A stretch of DNA of 64,000 bases from Knoellia remsis (GTDB lineage Bacteria; Actinomycetota; Actinomycetes; Actinomycetales; Dermatophilaceae). The position numbers and the translations under genes are program-made. The notes beneath the pieces were generated by a model. It saw nothing but the letters and a program-made list of their open reading frames with translations, searched no databases and had not been told where the DNA came from. Below, one piece after another: positions 63,663-64,000 of the stretch. Positions within the stretch are counted from its first letter, which is position 1; each line of letters opens with the position of its first letter. The stretch lies in contig NZ_PVTI01000023.1 in NCBI RefSeq assembly GCF_003002895.1, positions 1 to 64,000 of the forward strand, read 5' to 3'.

Positions 63663-64000
63663 GTGGGCACCCCTATCAGTACGTCGTCCTCAAGTGCGTG
63701 CCGCGCGTCGACCGGGGTGAGTGCCTCAACGTCGGCGTCGTGCTGTTCTCGCAGTCGGCGGGGTTCCTGCGGGCGGCGACGTGGGTGGACGAGGCTCGGC
63801 TGCGGGCGTTCGCTCCGGACCTCGACGTCGAGGCGGTGTCGGCGTCGCTCGCGGTCATCGACGAGGTGTGCACGGGTGCGTCGGGTGGGGGTCGGCCGAC
63901 GCTGGCGACGCCCGGCAAGCGGTTCGGGTGGCTGTCGGCGCCGCGCAGCACGGTGATCCAGCCGTCTGCGGTGCACGGCGGCACGGCCGAGGACCCCGAG
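63659..64000 (+). CDS. DUF3037 family protein (cut by the window end)
   Basis: The first 114 residues are present: YQYVVLKCVPRVDRGECLNVGVVLFSQSAGFL is the DUF3037 core. Function unknown. The ATG overlaps the HipA-like stop by four bases, so the two are translated together. The frame is still open at base 64000. Confidence 0.87.
   Translation, partial: MSGHPYQYVVLKCVPRVDRGECLNVGVVLFSQSAGFLRAATWVDEARLRAFAPDLDVEAVSASLAVIDEVCTGASGGGRPTLATPGKRFGWLSAPRSTVIQPSAVHGGTAEDPE

Overview
The window comes from a high-GC actinobacterium. Evidence: a complete Pup-proteasome locus (mpa, dop, pup, prcB, prcA, pafA, pafB, pafC), mycothiol ligase mshC, F420/deazaflavin-type enzymes, near-exclusive G/C third positions and very many leaderless promoters. 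Gene content and the recurrent octamer GTATGCCG remind me of the Intrasporangiaceae/Dermacoccaceae group, but I cannot fix the genus from sequence alone.

Layout. 1-330: end of an IS110-family insertion sequence. 0.3-3.1 kb: apolipoprotein N-acyltransferase (lnt), a 33-base G run and a phytanoyl-CoA-type dioxygenase. 3.3-12 kb: a lysine-fermentation set in two parts, kamD-kamE-kal and the divergent pair kdd/kamA, with an ECF sigma/anti-sigma pair, a methyltransferase and a nitroreductase-like protein between them. 12-17 kb: tRNA-editing YbaK, a hypothetical gene, an Lrp-type regulator, a 5'-3' exonuclease and a DUF222/HNH protein. 17-28.6 kb: HelY-type helicase, then the operon pafB-pafC-tatA-tatC-diacylglycerol kinase, a divergent DUF3866 gene, two FKBP isomerases and pafA. 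28.7-30.3 kb: 1-Cys peroxiredoxin and dienelactone hydrolase. 30.3-34 kb: dop-pup-prcB-prcA. 34-37 kb: esterase, PRPP-synthetase-like protein, DUF3054 membrane protein and an XRE regulator. 37-41 kb: mpa, trmI and a site-2 protease. 41-49 kb: hydrolase, cobalamin-dependent methionine synthase, a possibly frameshifted lipid-binding protein, RecB-type nuclease, HAD phosphatase and PAC2 protein. 49-55.5 kb: mshC, SCO1664 and DUF3090 genes, the nickel/cobalt ECF transporter nikMNQO with a Nur-like box, and a phosphoglycerate-mutase-like protein. 55.5-64 kb: corA, LLM oxidoreductase, acidic protein, DUF5703, M20 peptidase, tRNA-Leu(GAG), bile-acid-type symporter, Ser/Thr kinase and a HipA/DUF3037 pair cut by the window end.

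Pathways. KamA, KamD/E, Kdd and Kal cover most of lysine fermentation to crotonyl-CoA; the cleavage enzyme Kce is not here. Pup is activated by Dop, ligated by PafA and delivered by Mpa (C-terminal QYL) to PrcBA; PafBC is the mycobacterial-type DNA-damage activator.

The DNA itself is unusual. (i) GTATGCCG/CGGCATAC occurs about 75 times by hand count, in all frames and both strands. (ii) A family of palindromes and 32-bp arrays carries ACTGATTGC/GCAATCAGT at its ends. One member, and an unrelated palindrome, are inserted in frame inside protein genes. (iii) Almost every transcription unit has a TANNNT hexamer 6-8 bases before an ATG or GTG, and several hexamers reuse the TAG stop codon of the gene before. 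(iv) Tandem repeats fill most of the longer convergent gene junctions.
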